From positions 8,370,001-8,434,000 of the forward strand of contig CAMGYJ010000011.1 of the NCBI GenBank assembly GCA_946122785.1: a DNA stretch of 64,000 nt. Reading direction: 5' to 3'. This DNA is from Linum tenue (taxonomy: Eukaryota; Streptophyta; Magnoliopsida; Malpighiales; Linaceae). The position numbers and the translations under genes were made by a program. Below, one piece after another: positions 53,382 to 64,000 of this stretch. Below the pieces are notes generated by a model that saw nothing but the letters and a program-made list of their open reading frames with translations, had not been told where the DNA came from and made no database searches. How positions within the stretch are numbered: the first letter of the stretch is position 1; each line of letters starts with the position of its first letter.

Positions 53382-54891
53382 TGATGACTCGATATTTGCA
53401 CATGCTTTCCCCTTTGTTTCTTGATCATTTAAGCTTGCATTATCGCTTCTTTGGCCTATTTTATGCTAGGTTGTGTTCCTTTGTCACATTTCAGGTCCTA
53501 GCACATAAAGTGAAGCGTAGGTGCAGTTTCAAGTCAATCAGAGATCAATTGGCGACTCGGGGGAAGAAACTCGGGTATGACTTGAAGAAGAATGGATTTC
53601 TACCTCATTTTGTGACCATATAATCATGTAATCTTGTCATGAGAAGAAAGAGGACGAGACTACGAGCGTCTGGGATCAAACGGTATCTGATTTGGAGTCC
53701 GAACGAGGGATAAACGAAGAATCAAAGATAGGGGACCCGGAACTGCAAAATACCCGACCATAATACCCTACTGGGTATTTTTGGCCATCTGATAGGGGAT
53801 TTTTGGCAGCATCAGAAGGCCCCCCGGTCGTGAACCAAAAATACCAGACCGTTACTAAAAATACCCGACCGGGTATTTTCCCTTTTGCCCAGAATAAAGA
53901 CCCGGAGCATTTTGTTGATACCCGACCGGTTTCCTAAATACCCGACCGGGTATTCTGACCGGGGATCGCGAACGCAGGCTGTTAAAAGCCTGTTTTGTGC
54001 GTTTTTGCAAGGGAGAGCTGGTTTTGGATCCCAAACACCCAAGGGACGAACCAAAGAGAGAGAGGGCGATTTGAGGGCATTCTTGGAGTGGAATTGGGGG
54101 ATTTCTTCGCCTTGGAAGCTCGAGGAACAAGCCCGGACTTGAAGACTGATCATCTGAAGATTCTTACTGCAGTCTCTCTCTTCTCTATGGAGTAACTTCC
54201 CTTCACTTAGGTTTTGAGGAACCCTAGCTATGTTTATTTGATTGGATAATTGTATGAGTACTCTTACTTGATAATCTTGAGTTCATATTCAATCTATGCA
54301 AGTTTTCATGATTCAATTCTGCTTTAGTCGAGATTATTGATTCTGCTTTGATTCTATGAGAGCGAATACCTGATTAGGTCAATAGAGCACCATAGATTGA
54401 TAGTATTGGATCGATTGCTTTAGTCGAGGGTTGATTCAATGCTTTGTATTGATTGAGAACCTCATTTGATAGAGGGAATCTAGTTCAGAATGCCTTGATC
54501 GGTTGTTCTAGAGAAGGATACGTCCCTCTAGGAAATTGACTCAAGAGGGCCTTGTTCCTTTAGTCGAGACTCAAGGTCTAGTCAAGGATTCTCCGCATTG
54601 TGAATGAAAGTGAAACAAGTTAGAGATCATCAAACGTTAATCTGGCTAGTGGCTAGGGGGAATCATACCTAAGTGAGTTCCCAACCTGTAATTAGATTAA
54701 CTTTAACTGTAGTTTGCTAGAGTAGTTTTAGTTCTTCCATCTTAATCTGGTTTGCTAGATAATGAACTGAAGCTGAGTAATAGTAACTCTAGAGACCCGT
54801 GGATTCGATATTTATTACTTGAGCCACTATACCACAGTCCCTTTCATTGGTTCCACTTGGCCATTGTTAGGAGTTGTGTCATAGCGAGTCA
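53382..54891 (+). mobile_element. 5' LTR of element 3
   Basis: TGATGACTCG to GCGAGTCA, 1510 bp, subfamily I downstream half. The upstream half has no CACACGGCCGTGTG motifs. Instead it carries several AATACCCGACCGGGTATT palindromes and half-sites (about 53745-53955). Confidence 0.88.
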
Positions 54892-54897
54892 AGTTTT

Positions 54898-54915
54898 TGG
54901 CGCCGTTGCCGGGGA
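54898..54915 (+). other. Primer binding site, tRNA-Asp type (element 3)
   Basis: TGGCGCCGTTGCCGGGGA, identical to element 2, 6 bp after the LTR. Confidence 0.85.
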
Positions 54916-55021
54916 CTTTCTAGATTATTAGGAAAGGCAGAAGTTTGTTACTTTAGCGTTTTTATTTTCTTTTCCACCCTTGCTTTTCACTTGGGTGTTT
55001 TTGTTGGTGCAGATCTGAATC

Positions 55022-56234
55022 ATGGATCCTCATGGCTTCTCCAATCATTGGGGGTATCCACCACCATCCGAGTGGTACTACCCCGAGACTCCCTGAAGCA
55101 ATCAAGGAGGAGAAGACTACGGATTCGGGGTCGAGGACCATCCCCCTTACTACGGAGAACAATCCGACCCCTGGGCATATCAAGAACAACCTCCTTATCA
55201 AGAAGAATTTCTCCCACAACCAGAAGGGCCATCGGAGCTGGAGTTACCTGGCGGCCTTCACGGGCCATTCTGCAGAGCCATGCTACACTCCACAGCCAGA
55301 TCCAAACTATGAATTGAGGCTTCTCATGGAGCAGTGTTCTCGGGACTCCGAGAGACGCAATCGCAAGATGGACCTCCTTTTCTCATCCTTTGCTCCTCCT
55401 AACTCTTCATCCCTCCGTGAATCGGAGGAGAATGTTTCACACTCATCAAAGCAACCAGAGTGGGTTGAGCAAGTTTGTGCACAACTTGCTCAAGATTACC
55501 CGTCTGCTACCATACTAGAAGAGGAGGAGGAAAGAGAAGGCTACAAGGACATTGTGGAGCAAACAGAGATTATCACGGAGAGCTCCCGTGAAGATCCTGA
55601 TCAAGAATGTCCTGTCGTAGCCAACCACCCCTTCCCACATCCCACACCGAGCTTTGAAGAGGCGGGCATGAGTGAGGAGATGTAAGAAGATCTCATGAAA
55701 GAAATTGCTTGGCAACTTGCTCTCCAATCCGTGCTAGAAGACGAAGAGAGAGAAAGGGTGTAGAAAGAAGTTGTGGAGGATGACAAAAGTGAAGCAGAAG
55801 GAGTTCTTGATCATTTCCCAGGGGTGATACCACATGAAGAAGGAAGGGAGGTTGAAGAAGCAATTGGCGTCTAGGCCGAGGACGAAGTTGAGGTGGAAGA
55901 GGCTTGCACTGGCCATGAGTTACATGTGATATCTTCACGAAACTTCGAGGAACTGCTTAGCAAGGACCCATTTGCAGTGTCTCTTTGCCAGACCAAGGCC
56001 ACTTCGACATCGGTCCCTCTTGGTGGACGCGATGGTGGTCAATCGATGCTGTCATTTCTAGTTTGGGGCAATGAGACGAGAGAAGAGAAGAAGAGGTCTC
56101 GAGGGTGGAGACTTCATCCGCATCAAGTGCACGAGCTTCCATCACCTGTCATACCACATGCTCGTGACTTGAGACTCCACCTCATTGACGAGAACCTCAA
56201 CTTCAATGAGGTTTTCGGGTGGACCGAAACTTAG
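55022..56234 (+). pseudogene. Gag-like frame of element 3, broken
   Basis: Starts MDPHGFSNHWGYPPPSEWYY. It has TGA after ETP, where element 2 has TCGTGG, and a 2-nt deletion near 55248. Compared with element 1 it has CAA to TAA at about 55682, CAG to TAG at about 55762 and CAG to TAG at about 55872. The C-terminal block (NFEELLSKDPF to VFGWTET) is open to 56234. Three of the stops are C-to-T changes, as expected from deamination of methylated cytosine. Confidence 0.85.
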
Positions 56235-56271
56235 GAGCTACCGTCCGGCTCACGACGTGAAAGAAGCGCTT

Positions 56272-56289
56272 GTTGGGAGGCAACCCAAC
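56272..56289 (+). other. Conserved RNA hairpin after the gag-like stop (element 3)
   Basis: GTTGGGAGGCAACCCAAC, identical to element 1, 37 nt after the stop codon. Confidence 0.7.
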
Positions 56290-56447
56290 CAGTCAATAAA
56301 CATTTGTGAGATTTTGTGTGGTGTTTGTGTTTCGAATACTCTCTCCTCCTGGAATGCACCGCCTGCCTCGTCCACCGTCATTCACCCTTGATCTGGTAAC
56401 TTCGTTCTACCCTCCTTATCTTTCCTCCATTGAGGACAATGTCGTTC

Positions 56448-56462
56448 TTAAGTGTGGGGGGA
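56448..56462 (+). other. Internal polypurine motif (element 3)
   Basis: TTAAGTGTGGGGGGA following GAGGACAATGTCGTTC, as in element 1. Confidence 0.6.
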
Positions 56463-57171
56463 TGTTCGATTATGTATGCGGGTGAATGTTTGGCTGTTTG
56501 TGTGCTTGGAGCCTAGTCCACTGTCCAAATTTTTAAATTTGAGGGTTCCAAGTACGTGTTTCCTTGCAAATTGCCTGCTCAGTATGCTTTGAATTGACAG
56601 TCTCTATAGTAATGTGCAACCTAGGAAGGTAGTGTAGCACTATGGAGGATGTTGAAGTATAAGATTTTTCCTATCTAGCTCTCTGCTGTGCCAGTTGATT
56701 TTGTGAATTAGTGGAGCTAAGACCGTTGAATTCATGTGGTAATGGTGACTCTGTTTGGATGGTGTTGTGAACTCGTGTGTCAAACAGGGTGCTCATGTGG
56801 AAAATGGAAAGCAGTTGGTCCTCCATGTCGAAATCATCAAAATCCTAAACATGGGGTAAGCCCAACGTGTGTGGCACCGTTCATTGCACAAAATCGGGTT
56901 TTGGATGAGATTTTAGTGATCCTTAGTGGGGTACTCCTACAAGGTGAAGCTAAGCTGTCTCTAGTACAAGTAAAACTTCCACCCGTTGAACGGTTTGCCT
57001 ACTCGAGGATGTGTTTTTAAGGGCACGGATAGAGCTTCCGACCCCCCTTAATTTCATTGACCCTCCACACGAGTTGAGGAAAAGCAGTTAAAAGAAGTAC
57101 CTTGGCGAGCGCCAGGTGTACAGAAATTGCTCTTGCTCGACTAATAAGGGTCGACCGTGCGAAAGACTGCA

Positions 57172-57246
57172 GTTGGAACACCCGCCAAGTGAATGAAAAA
57201 AAAAAGAGAAAAAGAAATAAAATGAAAGTGAAAAAAGGGTTCCAAC
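57172..57246 (+). other. Second conserved stem (element 3)
   Basis: GTTGGAACACCC pairs with GGGTTCCAAC with one bulged A. The purine-rich loop differs from elements 1 and 2. Confidence 0.5.
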
Positions 57247-57535
57247 GGTGAAATGAAGTGAAAGAGAACCCCGGTACAACGAGTCTTTGGTTGTGAATTG
57301 TATGAGTCCCTTTATCCATGAACTGACTGTCGTACTTCCACTACTTCTCATGATCCTGGCTTGAGTCTAGTACTCGCATTGAGAGAGATAGGGAACGTCT
57401 TAGAAGACCAGTTGACCTCGTAAGCTGCTATATGATCTAGAAAATCCTCTACCGACGATCGAGGTTGTTTGTTGCTATAGAGGTCTGGACAGTTGCATTG
57501 GTTTGAGTTAGGTTTGCTTGGGGACAAGCAAACGG

Positions 57536-57552
57536 TTAAGTGTGGGGGGATT
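57536..57552 (+). other. Polypurine tract before the 3' LTR (element 3)
   Basis: TTAAGTGTGGGGGGATT directly before TGATGACTCG. Confidence 0.75.
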
Positions 57553-59063
57553 TGATGACTCGATATTTGCACATGGTTTCCCCTTTGTTTCTTGATCATT
57601 TAAGCTTGCATTATCGCTTCTTTGGCCTATTTTACGCTAGGGTGTGTTCCTTTGTCGCATTTCAGGTCCTAGCACATAAAGTGAAGCGTAGGCGCAAGTT
57701 TCAAGTCAATCAGAGATCAATTGGCGACTCGGGGGGAGAAACTCGGGTATGAATTGAAGAAGAATGGATTTCTACCTCAGTTTGTGACCATATAATCATG
57801 TAATCTTGTCATGAGAAGAAATTGGACGAGACTACGAGCGCCTGGGATCAAACGGCACCTCATTTGGAGTCCGAACGAGGGAGAAACGAAGAATCAAAGA
57901 TAGGGGACTCATAACTGCAAAATACCCGACCATAATACCCTACCGGGTATTTTTGGCCATCTGATAGGGGATTTTTGGCAGCATCAGAAGGCCCTCCGGT
58001 CGTGAACCAAAAATACCCGACCGATACTAAAAATACCCGACCAGGTATTTTCCCTTTTGCCCAGAATAGTGACCCAGAGCATTTTGTTGATACCCGACCG
58101 GTTCCCTAAATACCCGACCGGGTATTCTGACCGGGGATCGCGAACGCAGGCTGTTAAAAGCCTGTTTTGTGCGTTTTTGCAAGGGAGAGCTGGATTTTGG
58201 ATCCCAAACACCCAAGGGACGAACCAAAGAGAGAGATGGCGATTTGAGGGCATTCTTGGAGTGGAATTGGGGGATTTCTTCGCCTTGGAAGCTCGAGGAA
58301 CAAGCCCGGACTTGAAGACTGATCTTCTGAAGATTCTTACTTCAGTCTCTCTCTTCTCTATGGAGTAACTTCCCTTCACTTAGGTTTTGAGGAACCCTAG
58401 CTATGTTTGTTTGATTGGATGATTGTATGAGTACTCTTACTTGATAATCTTGAGTTCATATTCAATCTATGCATGTTTTCATGATTCAATTCTGCTTTAG
58501 TCGAGATTATTGATTCTGCTTTGATTCTATGAGAGCGAATACCTGATTAGGTCAATAGAGCACCATAGATTGATAGTATTGGATCGATTGCTTTAGTCGA
58601 GGGTTGATTCAATGCTTTGTATCATTGAGAACCTCATTTGATAGAGGGAATCTAGTTCAGAACGCCTTGATCGGTTGTTCTAGAGAAGGATACGTCCCTC
58701 TAGACAATTAACTCAAGAGGGCCTTGTTCCTTTAGTCGAGACTCAAGGTCTAGTCAAGGATTCTCCGCATTGTGAATGAAAGTGAAACAAGTTAGAGATC
58801 ATCAATCGTTAATCTGGCTAGTGGCTAGGGGGAATCATACCTAAGTGAGTTCCCAACCTGTAATTAGATTAACTTTAACTGTAGTTTGCTAGAGTAGTTT
58901 TAGTTCTTCCATCTTAATCTAGTTTGCTAGATAATGAACTGAAGCTGAGTAATAGTAACTCTAGAGACCCGTGGATTTGATATTTATTCCTTGAGCCACT
59001 ATACTACAGTCCCTTTCATTGGTTCCACTTGGCCATTGTTAGGAGTTGTGTCATAGCGAGTCA
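57553..59063 (+). mobile_element. 3' LTR of element 3
   Basis: 1511 bp, collinear with the 5' LTR with scattered substitutions and single-base indels. The same AATACCCGACCGGGTATT palindrome set is at about 57920-58130. Confidence 0.88.
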
Positions 59064-59313
59064 GTAAAAGAGAGGGGAAGAGTTCTTCTTATTCATCTTA
59101 TTCATTTGTACAATGGGGAGCTCTATTTATAGGTACATATACATAACCTTCACATTCTTCTCTATAAATGCACATAAATGTGATATAATAACCATGAAGA
59201 GAATTCATTTCCATGATCAATGTAGGGAGGTATTTACCTCCTAATGTAACATTCCATATGGAATCCAAAGTAGCATCCAATGGACATCCACCATACTATA
59301 TTGTTTCAGAACA
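59064..59313 (-). mobile_element. Antisense copia LTR, right part
   Basis: On the - strand the LTR begins TGTTCTGAAACAATATAG at 59313, directly after a polypurine tract (59314-59322). A TATA box, TATAAATA, lies at 59131-59124. Element 3 inserted at 59064, just downstream of where this LTR would start transcription. Confidence 0.75.
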
Positions 59314-62300
59314 CTCCCCCTTGGATGTCCATCTATTGAGAATATGCCTCATTAAAATCTTACTAGGAAAAACCCTATGGGATAAAATCCTAGTGAAGGA
59401 AAAAGAGTACATAATCATCATAATACACTATCTGAAACTGCCTCGTTAAAAACCTTACCAGGAAAACCCAGTGGGAAAACCATGGCTATGGAAAAAAGAG
59501 TGCAGTGCGTATATGCTCACCCTCATGACAACATCAAAGTGTAGTTTTGTGAACATAACTTCCAAATATAGTCATGGTAAGTTTCTTAGTGAACAAATCT
59601 TCTAGATTGTCACTTTATGCATGATCCATTATGGCCATTTTCTTCATACATGATATTCAGGATCATTTTCTATGAAGATAATCCACAACCACAAGTCATT
59701 TAGACGTGTTGGATCACAAATCTTAACCAAACAATTCATAACAAATCTCATGAATTGTTGACCATTGTGCATGATAAGATGATGTTGCTATTGTGATTTC
59801 TTTGGAATCTCCATGAGCTACTTGTACGACCATAAGTAAACAAATTCCTCATCTATGATCCTCATTGTTACTTATAGTAACGAAGTATAACTCAATGAAG
59901 AATAGCGAGATACATTTTCGCTCCAATGACATTAACATATGGTACACCGGACCTATTAATTAACTTTTATCTCAATACCTAAATTGATCTTTGTTCACTT
60001 CTAGTGACCTTATGATCATTAGGCTGTTGAACATATGAAATTGTTTCCATACAAAATTGTTCTTTCACTTTTCCGACATTGTTGTCCCGATCCAAAAAGG
60101 ATCTTCTTAAATCCTTCATGTTCAATTTTCTTTCTTTAAGCAATCCATGTTGTAGAAACTCTTCTACAGTTCAATTTTCTTTCTTTAAGCAAACCATGCT
60201 TTATGAAGCTCTTCTGGAGTTCATTTCAACTAAAACATATGAGATCATTATAAAATAATTTCTTGACTCTTTTCTTCCAAATAACTACAAAACTTAGCTA
60301 ACACAATTGTATGCAAACAATTACTTCATACCACAAGCTCACAAGCAAAGGGCACGTCATACACACAACATCACTTAGCCAAACCACATTCATAAATCAA
60401 ACTCATAACTAAAACCACAATATCACGCACATAAGTCTATATGTCATTACACAATCACACATGCCTAATGCAAATGCTCTAATGCACTTTATTCGAATTT
60501 CATCACGTAAGGCTTATTCGACCACTTCCTTTAGCAGATATTCACTTAGATGAATATACCATATTCATCCATTTTATCTCAATCCATACAAAGGATTGTT
60601 TTATCGATCGATATTGTTCTCGAGAACGTCACATGTTTGCTTCCGACAAACTAATCCTTCAGGGAGTTTCGTATAAATATCATTATCAAGGGATCCATAC
60701 AAATAGGCTATCACAATATCTACCAAATGAAAATTTCATACCTTCTGAACTACCAAACTATTTAAATTGCACAACATAGTTGCATCCACCACAAGAGAGT
60801 ATTTCCTCTCATAATTAATGTTAGGTTTCTACGAGAACCTCTTTTGAGAAATTGTGTTATATCTCTCAAAATTCCACACATTTCCTTATGTGTTTGTATA
60901 AAACCCATTTGTATCCCGTTAGTTTTACATCTTCACATGTAAGGACTTCTGGTCCAAAACTTATACCAAATAGCCTACTGCTTTATTTTATATTGGCCAA
61001 TATATATTCCTTTGTATGCATCAATAGACTTTTACTTTTAATCCTCTTTGTATCTAGCACGTTCAACGTTGTAGCATAATCAAAACTCTTGTCGACAATA
61101 AATACACTTCAGTTCCAACTTTTTTATACAAGCCAATTAATTGAGATCTCTTCATTTTAAAACTTTCAGGTACCTACTGTTCTTCTGGAACTATGATCTC
61201 AATTATACGACTTGACCTTTCTAGAGCTATTTTATCCTCGAGTTGACCATCTTAATTTTTTCTCCTTTCATTGTCGAGGATTTTTATCCTTGGAACCGAT
61301 TGGTCAACCACGCTTCATGCGCTCGCTTAGACTCTTTAGATTGTCTAATATGGACATCAATTTGTATTGGAGCATTCACAATTGGGCATGTGACATAATC
61401 ACCCTTTTAGTGAGTAAAAAACGTTTGGCAACATTTTTTTTCTCTCGTGAATCACCATATGAATTTCGGGTTCATGTTATTTCGTTTGAGGATCAAAATG
61501 CGATAATGATGATTCCAACTCACATCTATGCCCAACTGTTTACTTTTCTCCCCCTTAACGTTCGAAAAGTAACTCATCAAAATGATGATATTAGCAAAAA
61601 GAGTCATGAACAAATCTCTCATTGCAATGGACACCATGTCCAACATAAGTTCTCATGGAACTCATAACGTGTTGTGGTGGAGCAATTGGATGTATTCTGC
61701 ACACCCAATTTTTTTAGCATTTTAAATGTTTGGTCCATGACCAAAATCATTTGTATGAAAGGGGGAACTTATGATAACTTGTTGGCTTCATGCAAATTAT
61801 TGATATCATATGCCTCGATAAGAGATCGATAGACTTAGCTTGTTCTCATAAGAGAAGTTATGTTTGATTGGATAATCATCAAAATATATCCATCATTCGA
61901 CAACTAATCTCGCAAACATCAGGTTGCGGTTAGATAACAGACATATATGACGATATAGTTGATGAATCAATCAAAATAATAAAATTCATATATGATTTGC
62001 ACGGTGAGTGTATTTTTCTGCATACACTTTTATAAAATCTCAACATATTCAATTATTTTCACGAGTATATTCTCCTCGAGAGCATGTATCACATAATCAA
62101 TACTTTGATTGATGAATTCTCTAAACTCACTTAATTTCCGTATGATATCTCAATCATTTTCGCATCTGTATCCGGGATGGTATGACCGGACATGCCAAAA
62201 CAAAAAGTTATCCGATCTTGTAAACTTCTGGTTTACACTTTCATATGTATTAATATACATGTAGTACAAATTTCTCCAGTTAAGTATATGTTCTCTTAGA

Positions 62301-63000
62301 ACACATTTCTGATGCAATATCAATTATGATATTCTTTTTTGCGAATATCTTCATAATTCGGTAATGCATCTTCAACTGACAGTTTAGTTCATCCACGTCT
62401 CAAAACATTAGCTCTTCTGGAGCCTTCACATACTCTTGTACTAAATTTTGGCCATTAGGCATATACTGATTCGATGAATTATTGTAAGCGCATATACATA
62501 GTGATAAGAATATTTCATACTATTGATATCACCAATATATTGTTTAGTTACTTCAAGTAACAAAACACAATCTCTTCCGGAGCTTTGACTTACTTTCATA
62601 CTATATGATATAATACCAATATTGACTTTTGCAAATATTCATTCTATACAAAAGCATACAAAATAATAATAATAATAACAACAACAACAACAACAACATA
62701 TATGTGTTTCATAACACATTTCGACATACGAAGGTTACTGTATATGATCATGACTATTGCTACATGAATTGTCATCCTCATTTATAATTATTTATCTTTC
62801 ACTTTAGGTGAAAAGATACATTTGCTGATTGTCGTTATCCAAACACCAAATTATATTAATATAATGGTGTGTCTTGATCCATTCACTTTTAAGAATGGTT
62901 TGTTTTCATTCGCTTCCAAGAATGAAACAACACCCTTTGGATCAAATTATATAATATTTCTCATCACAAGTCCAATACACTTTTCACCTTTAACAAACAA
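59314..63000 (-). pseudogene. Decayed antisense Ty1/copia interior
   Basis: Reading the - strand, a polypurine tract is followed inward by two imperfect copies of a motif around TTTTCCTGGTAAGGTTTTTA (59352-59503). Further in (about 60600-60760), RT-like LVDIVIAYLYGSLDNDIYTK is readable with stops. An integrase-tail-like PIGSKDKNPR is at about 61260-61320. The order fits a copia element lying antisense. Stops and AT-rich drift are everywhere, so it is dead. Its 5' end is not found; the frames at 60852-61079 and 61212-61667 on the + strand are shadows. Confidence 0.7.
62662..62698. repeat. (AAT)n/(AAC)n microsatellite
   Basis: Five or more AAT units run into seven AAC units. Confidence 0.85.
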
Positions 63001-63188
63001 GAAATAATTTATGTTTTATAAAACCTCTTCCATAATATTGCTACTGCAGGAGCACATATAGATTTTCATTTTCCTTCCATTGATTCTGGGACCAAGAAAA
63101 CTTCTTTTCATATATCGGGTTCAAGACCAATGATACATTTTTCTTCATTTTTCCACTTCGGAGAAAATGAGATCTTTAGACTTTCATT

Positions 63189-63700
63189 CACTACAAAAAA
63201 ATGATATTTAGCGACAAAAATTTGTGACACATAAAATAATTGCTACCTAAAATATGTTATACGTGACTAATATAATTTTTGCCTCCAAAAATAATATTAT
63301 TTGCGTCTAAAAGCTTTATTATTTTACATTTAATTTTAATTTAACTGAAGTATTACATATAGCGGCACATTTATTGTAACTGTCATGTAAAATTTTGCCT
63401 TCTTATTTATGGACAATTTTATTATATTATTATATTAATATTTGTAACTTTTGGAGGTAGAAAATTATTTGCTACTATATATGTGTTTTTAGAGGCTAAA
63501 ATAAGAGTTGTTATTGCTTCTTAAATAAATATATAAAATGAAAAATCTCTTACTACAAAAAATAAAAGTTCCTACTATTGTAAGTCAAATACCAACAATT
63601 ATAATAATCTCTTTTGGTACAAACATCTGCCTCCAATGATAATATATATATTATAATATTTTGGAGATTAAAATGGATACGTTCAAAATTTAAATAATGT
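63189..63700 (+). mobile_element. Possible end of a CACTA-type element
   Basis: CACTACAAAAAAATG followed by ATTTAGCGACAAAAATTTGTG resembles a CACTA terminus and its first subterminal repeat. A similar TACTACAAAAAA occurs at 63551. No inverted partner end lies in the window, so the element may continue outside or be truncated. Confidence 0.4.
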
Positions 63701-63885
63701 AAATAAATAATAAGGGGAGTAACCGATTGTATGAAAACATATCAATAAATTAAAGGAAAACAATTTTGATTGGAAAAAACCAACCCATTAAATTATTATT
63801 ATACAATTGGGATAAGAAATCCTAAAGGAAGATTGGTTAGCGGATTCAATTGGTAAACAAATGGGAAAAGGAAAAGAAAGCATGC

Positions 63886-63895
63886 TATATATAAA
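63886..63895 (+). promoter_or_regulatory. Possible promoter of a gene beyond the right edge
   Basis: TATATATAAA is followed by leader-like AAGAATCTCCATTC repeats, with a CAATTGG-type box about 40 bp upstream. The window ends before any start codon. Confidence 0.3.
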
Positions 63896-64000
63896 GATGG
63901 CTAGCTGATGGTATTTGCTTGTAGCAACTCAAAGAATCTCCATTCTTTCGACAAAAAGAAAAGTGTCTCCATTCTCGAATGACGGACAGGGGAAATAGAG

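Larger units (their letters stand above)
53382..59063 (+). mobile_element. Athila-like gag-only LTR element 3, full length
   Basis: 5682 bp with near-identical LTRs (53382-54891 and 57553-59063) and a perfect 5-bp TSD GTAAA. It contains the tRNA-Asp primer site (54898-54915), a broken gag-like frame, the hairpin, the internal polypurine motif, the second stem and the terminal polypurine tract. It is the youngest of the three family members in the window, judging by LTR similarity. It inserted into an antisense copia LTR. Confidence 0.93.

Noticed and set aside
61212..61667. 151-codon + strand frame as a host gene
   Set aside because: The opposite strand reads as copia integrase-tail sequence (PIGSKDKNPR), so this is antisense of a dead retrotransposon.

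Overview
This window looks like nuclear DNA from a eudicot plant. It is AT-rich and gene-poor, and it is filled with nested transposable elements of plant-specific families: Ty3/gypsy elements of Athila-like and Tat-like type, Ty1/copia, CACTA, Mutator-like foldback, hAT and TA-inserting MITEs. The genes that can be read have plant introns and plant-type products. All calls come from reading the sequence; no database search was run.

Host genes. Two complete gene models can be supported. (1) A two-exon cytochrome P450 on the + strand (25227-30297, 535 aa) resembles the CYP82 family. Its roughly 3.46 kb intron holds a 1.07 kb foldback transposon and a MITE-like repeat. The ~0.7 kb upstream of its start codon is duplicated in tandem, TATA box included. 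(2) A two-exon GRF-type zinc-finger protein with a coiled coil and a C-terminal membrane segment lies on the - strand (22171-21622, 157 aa). There is also a decayed second copy of the P450 (intron plus exon 2, about 41700-44137). At 8071-8648 three in-phase exons of a zinc-knuckle protein remain.

Region by region. 1-3763: AT-rich DNA with a possible LTR remnant and a foldback MULE (1808-2894, 9-bp TSD). 3764-7666: 5'-truncated Athila-like gag-only element 1. 7667-12331: zinc-knuckle exons and unassigned DNA. 12332-12784: hAT MITE. 12793-21516: an LTR-like remnant split by a 7.75 kb non-autonomous CACTA element (13270-21022) that carries a purple acid phosphatase exon. 21622-25226: GRF gene, tandem duplications and the P450 promoter. 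25227-30581: P450. 30582-36050: Athila-like element 2 with two different LTRs. 36051-40954: chimeric Ty1/copia remnant with an hAT MITE in its pol region. 41340-44137: antisense copia fragment and P450 pseudogene copy. 44138-49224: 3'-truncated Tat-lineage Ty3/gypsy with a 1287-codon gag-pol frame. 50287-52876: internally deleted copia bounded by 5-bp TSDs. 53281-63000: an antisense copia element whose LTR was hit by the full-length Athila-like element 3 (53382-59063). 63189-64000: a CACTA-like terminus and a possible promoter for a gene beyond the window.

How the parts relate. The three Athila-like elements form one non-autonomous family. Each carries a tRNA-Asp-type primer site (where the 5' end survives), a glutamate-rich gag-like frame without pol, two conserved RNA hairpins, an internal copy of the polypurine motif, and LTRs assembled from exchangeable modules. 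Comparing the intact P450 with its decayed copy orders events: the duplication is older than the foldback insertion in the functional intron, and older than the MITE and Tat insertions in the pseudogene copy. The most notable candidates are the foldback hairpin transcribed within the P450 pre-mRNA, the covarying hairpin after the gag-like stop codon, and the mosaic LTRs.
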